A stretch of DNA of 48,190 bases from the NCBI GenBank assembly GCA_014190895.1, contig BJGV01000001.1, positions 177,845 through 226,034 of the forward strand. The letters are read 5' to 3'. This document shows positions 45,682 through 48,190 of this stretch, piece by piece. The notes under the pieces were generated by a model. That model ran no database searches. It was not told where the DNA came from and saw only the letters and a program-made list of their open reading frames with translations. Source of the DNA: Nitrosomonadaceae bacterium. GTDB lineage: Bacteria > Pseudomonadota > Gammaproteobacteria > Burkholderiales > Nitrosomonadaceae. Numbering within the stretch: position 1 is the first letter of the stretch; the number at the start of each line of letters is the position of its first letter. The translations under genes and the position numbers were made by a program.

Positions 45682-47865
45682 TTAAAATTCTAATGGATCT
45701 ACGTCTATTAACCATCTTACATTACGAGCAGGAAGCATTTGGATTTTTTTATACCAAAGAGCAAGGAATTCTTGTAATTTCTTGCGTGATGTAGATTGCG
45801 TTAACAGGTGAGCTCTTTCCATCCCTTTAAATCTTGTCATTTGCGCTGGAACCGGATCGAATATCTCAACATATTTAAACGGAATTGCTGTTGCTGCCGC
45901 ATTCTTAAGAAAATCTAACGCAGTAGAAATTTGTGTAGCCTCAGCTCGCAACAAAGCTTGATAAGTGAATGGTGGAAAACAAGCCATTTCTCTTTCTGAT
46001 AGAAGAATTTTTGTAAGCGAGTCATAATTGTTTTGATGTAGTGCACAGTATAGTGGGTGATCTGGGAATCTTGTTTGAATCAGTACTTCCCCGGCAATAT
46101 CAGAGCGTCCCGCGCGACCAGCGACTTGTATTAATTGTGCAAATAAATGTTCAGCTGCACGAAAACTAGTACTATAAAGAGAAGCATCAGAATTCAAGAT
46201 ACCTACCAGTGCTAAGTTCGGAAAATCATGTCCTTTGGCAAGAATTTGTGTGCCAACTAGAATGTCCACACGTTGTTCTTGAATGTCCTTGAGCATTCCT
46301 CCCCATATATTTTTTTTGCGGGTACTGTCATGATCAATGCGCAGAATACGTGCGTTAGGAAAAAATTCAGTTAGCGCAGTTTCTACTCGTTGGGTGCCAT
46401 AACCAAAAGGTGCGATATCTTGGTCGCCACATTTGGGACAAGCATGACCGATAAGCTCCTCATGACCACAGTAATGACAGCGCAATTTTTTTTCGCGCAA
46501 GTGCACTACGAGACGACTTGTGCAGCGCTGACAAGTTGCCATCCACGCACAAGATTTACACATAAGTACCGGTGCATAACCACGACGATTAATAAAAACT
46601 AAACTTTGTTGTTTTAATGAAAGACACTTTTCTAGAGATGTGATCAGTGTTTCAGATAAACCTTCTTTAACTTTGATAGTCCGGATATCAATGCAACGAA
46701 CAGTTGGGAGCGCTGCATTTGTAACGGCACGAGATGACAAACGAAGCATACGATAGCGACCATTGATCGCGTTGTAATAACTTTCAAGTGAAGGTGTAGC
46801 AGAGCCGAGAATGATTGGTACGTTTGTATATTTAGCCCGGAAGATTGCCATGTCCCTTGCTGAATAACATAGTCCATCTTGTTGTTTAAAAGAGCTATCT
46901 TGTTCCTCATCCACAATAATTAAACCAAGTTTTGGAAGTGGTGTAAATACAGCCAAGCGGGTTCCTAATATTATTTCCGCTTTGCCTTCTTGTGCCTGTA
47001 ACCAACCGTTTGTTCGTTCAGATGCATTGAGTCTGCTATGTAGATTTATTAGGATACTAGTGGGAAAGCGTTTACGAAAAATGCCTTCTAATTGAGGAGT
47101 TAGACTAATTTCTGGTATTAGCACCAGCGTTTGTTTTCCTTGCAACAATTGTAATGAGATTAGTCGAAGATAAATCTCAGTCTTACCGCTGCCAGTTATG
47201 CCGTGTAATAGCCAGGTATTGAACCGATTAATTTCAGCAGAGACGGTATTAAAAACCAATTCTTGCTCTAAAGTAAGCGTAGGTTCCAATGAGATTGTAA
47301 CAGGAGAGATCAAGATATTAGGGATCTTCTCTACCCAGCCCAATGTGATAAATTCCTCTAGTATTTTAAATGCATTTAATCCGAGTTTTTTTACCTCTGA
47401 ATCTTTAATAACATCAGATTTATTTAGTAAAGTTAGTAGGCGACATCTGATAATGCCTCGTATAGCAGCAGGTGATGTATTTGCGATACGTCCTGCATTA
47501 GTTAATCGAAACCAAGAGATAGTGTTAGGTTTTTGAATAAAGGGCTTAACGTTACGTAATCTACTTGGGAATATACTCATTACCACCTCTCCTAGTGGAC
47601 GGTGGTAATAATTACTACAGAATCTGAGTAGATCTAATGACGCTATAGATAATGGTGGGATATCGCTAAAAACATGTGTGGCAGCTTTAAGTTTACTAAG
47701 AGGTACAGAGGAATTAGCCGCAATTTCTATGACGACCCCTACTACTAGCTTCTTTCCAAAGGGTACTTGCACACGAGTACCAATAATTTGTGTTGATGCG
47801 CCCGGCAACAAATAGTCGAACAATGTATCAATAGGAATATCAAGAGCGACGCGAATGATGTGCAT
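45682..47865 (-). CDS. priA: Primosomal replication restart helicase PriA
   Basis: A 727-residue 3'-5' helicase that reloads the replisome at stalled forks. The N-terminal 3'-end-binding domain begins MHIIRVALDIPIDTLFDYLLP. Helicase motifs include GITGSGKTEIYL (Walker A), IVDEEQDSSFKQQ (DEEx box) and GRAGRSDIAGEVLIQT (motif VI). Two zinc sites are formed by eight cysteines: CKSC, CQRC, CHYC and CPKC. Length is normal. It starts at ATG 47865 and faces a 325-bp region to the right edge. Confidence 0.98.
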   Translation of the reverse strand: MHIIRVALDIPIDTLFDYLLPGASTQIIGTRVQVPFGKKLVVGVVIEIAANSSVPLSKLKAATHVFSDIPPLSIASLDLLRFCSNYYHRPLGEVVMSIFPSRLRNVKPFIQKPNTISWFRLTNAGRIANTSPAAIRGIIRCRLLTLLNKSDVIKDSEVKKLGLNAFKILEEFITLGWVEKIPNILISPVTISLEPTLTLEQELVFNTVSAEINRFNTWLLHGITGSGKTEIYLRLISLQLLQGKQTLVLIPEISLTPQLEGIFRKRFPTSILINLHSRLNASERTNGWLQAQEGKAEIILGTRLAVFTPLPKLGLIIVDEEQDSSFKQQDGLCYSARDMAIFRAKYTNVPIILGSATPSLESYYNAINGRYRMLRLSSRAVTNAALPTVRCIDIRTIKVKEGLSETLITSLEKCLSLKQQSLVFINRRGYAPVLMCKSCAWMATCQRCTSRLVVHLREKKLRCHYCGHEELIGHACPKCGDQDIAPFGYGTQRVETALTEFFPNARILRIDHDSTRKKNIWGGMLKDIQEQRVDILVGTQILAKGHDFPNLALVGILNSDASLYSTSFRAAEHLFAQLIQVAGRAGRSDIAGEVLIQTRFPDHPLYCALHQNNYDSLTKILLSEREMACFPPFTYQALLRAEATQISTALDFLKNAAATAIPFKYVEIFDPVPAQMTRFKGMERAHLLTQSTSRKKLQEFLALWYKKIQMLPARNVRWLIDVDPLEF

Positions 47866-48190
47866 ATTAGATTAATCTACTGTATGCAAATTTTTCCAAA
47901 TAAGGTCAGAAGCATTACTTGTAAAAATAGACAGTCAGTCCTTCATATTTTTTAAGTTGACAATATTACATTATCAAAAACAAGAAAACTCGAGAGCATT
48001 AGAATAAAATAACTCAAATTTCTTCATGTATTTCTATGCACAATCATACGAGCAATCTACTTCCGAATAAAGGGCTTGGTCTGAGGCGGTATAAATAAAA
48101 ATATAGCCATTAGCGGACAAATGACTTGACTCAAAGTACTTTTCTCAGATAATCTGCCTAGACAGATGGTCAGTTAAGGCCACAGGAGCA
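47866..48190. other. Right-edge intergenic region
   Basis: No gene is visible in these 325 bases. It must hold the priA promoter. Near the right edge there is a promoter-like element and a purine-rich CAGGAG (48182-48187) that looks like the ribosome binding site of a plus-strand gene starting just beyond the window. Confidence 0.4.
48126..48155 (+). promoter_or_regulatory. Candidate promoter at the right edge
   Basis: TTGACT (48126-48131) with either GATAAT (48148-48153, 16-bp spacer) or TAATCT (48150-48155, 18-bp spacer). It points out of the window towards an unseen gene. Confidence 0.4.

Noticed and set aside
1-48190. CRISPR array, phage, transposon or integrative element
   Set aside because: No regularly spaced direct repeats, no transposase, integrase or phage genes, and no target-site duplications were seen.

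Overview
This is a 48 kb chromosomal window from a low-GC (about 40% by eye) Gram-negative bacterium, most likely a betaproteobacterium, possibly of the order Nitrosomonadales. The evidence is outer-membrane and LPS-export genes, quinone-linked PyrD, UbiE, and gene orders that I know from betaproteobacteria: rplM-rpsI-argC-erpA followed by anmK and an M23 peptidase, rsxB-nth-DUF1841, and ubiE-DUF971. The taxonomic call rests on gene order and protein character only. Genes sit on both strands in short operons. There is no phage, insertion sequence, integrase, CRISPR array or rRNA. One tRNA gene (Lys, TTT) is present.

Layout. 1-2.2 kb: 5' end of lptC, tRNA-Lys, and an acyl carrier protein/ketosynthase pair. 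2.7-8.8 kb: a YheT-like hydrolase, the tRNA hydroxylation enzyme TrhP (YegQ) and dnaE. 8.9-16.1 kb: rplM-rpsI with a clear promoter and terminator, argC, erpA, then anmK and an M23 endopeptidase on the minus strand, and uup. 16.2-19.8 kb: two small cytochromes c, DUF1841, nth, a soluble RsxB-type ferredoxin and pyrD. 20-25 kb is the most accessory part: an exported kinesin-light-chain-type TPR protein, a TonB-dependent receptor behind a Fur-box-like palindrome, and an exported Sel1-repeat protein, separated by long AT-rich gaps. 25-30.2 kb: ubiE, DUF971, an FKBP isomerase, a YbaN-like membrane protein, a PbpG-type peptidase and an Atm1-type ABC exporter. 30.5-37 kb: a complete RND efflux operon (adaptor, pump, outer-membrane channel) and its divergent AcrR-type repressor. 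37-44 kb: a complete SUF iron-sulphur operon, iscR-sufA-sufB-sufC-sufD-sufS-sufU-nfu. 44.2-47.9 kb: argH and priA.

How the genes work together. Iron-sulphur metabolism is the main theme. The SUF operon builds clusters, ErpA and Nfu deliver them, the Atm1-type exporter may move a related thiol species, and Nth and RsxB use clusters. IscR probably controls the operon, because a 25-bp near-consensus type 1 IscR site overlaps the -35 region of the only strong promoter in front of it. The efflux operon and its repressor flank a 24-bp palindrome nearly identical to the E. coli AcrR operator. The receptor gene at 21.5 kb probably belongs to the Fur regulon.

Points most worth a second look: sufB is a mosaic with internal GC-rich blocks; the TonB-dependent receptor and the YbaN-like gene both encode conserved N-termini with no ATG, GTG or TTG in frame; the SUF operon mixes SufA/IscR with a SufU-type scaffold and has no visible sufE; and the TPR/TonB receptor/Sel1 stretch may form a functional unit. 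I did not find a clearly new multi-gene defence or biosynthetic system.
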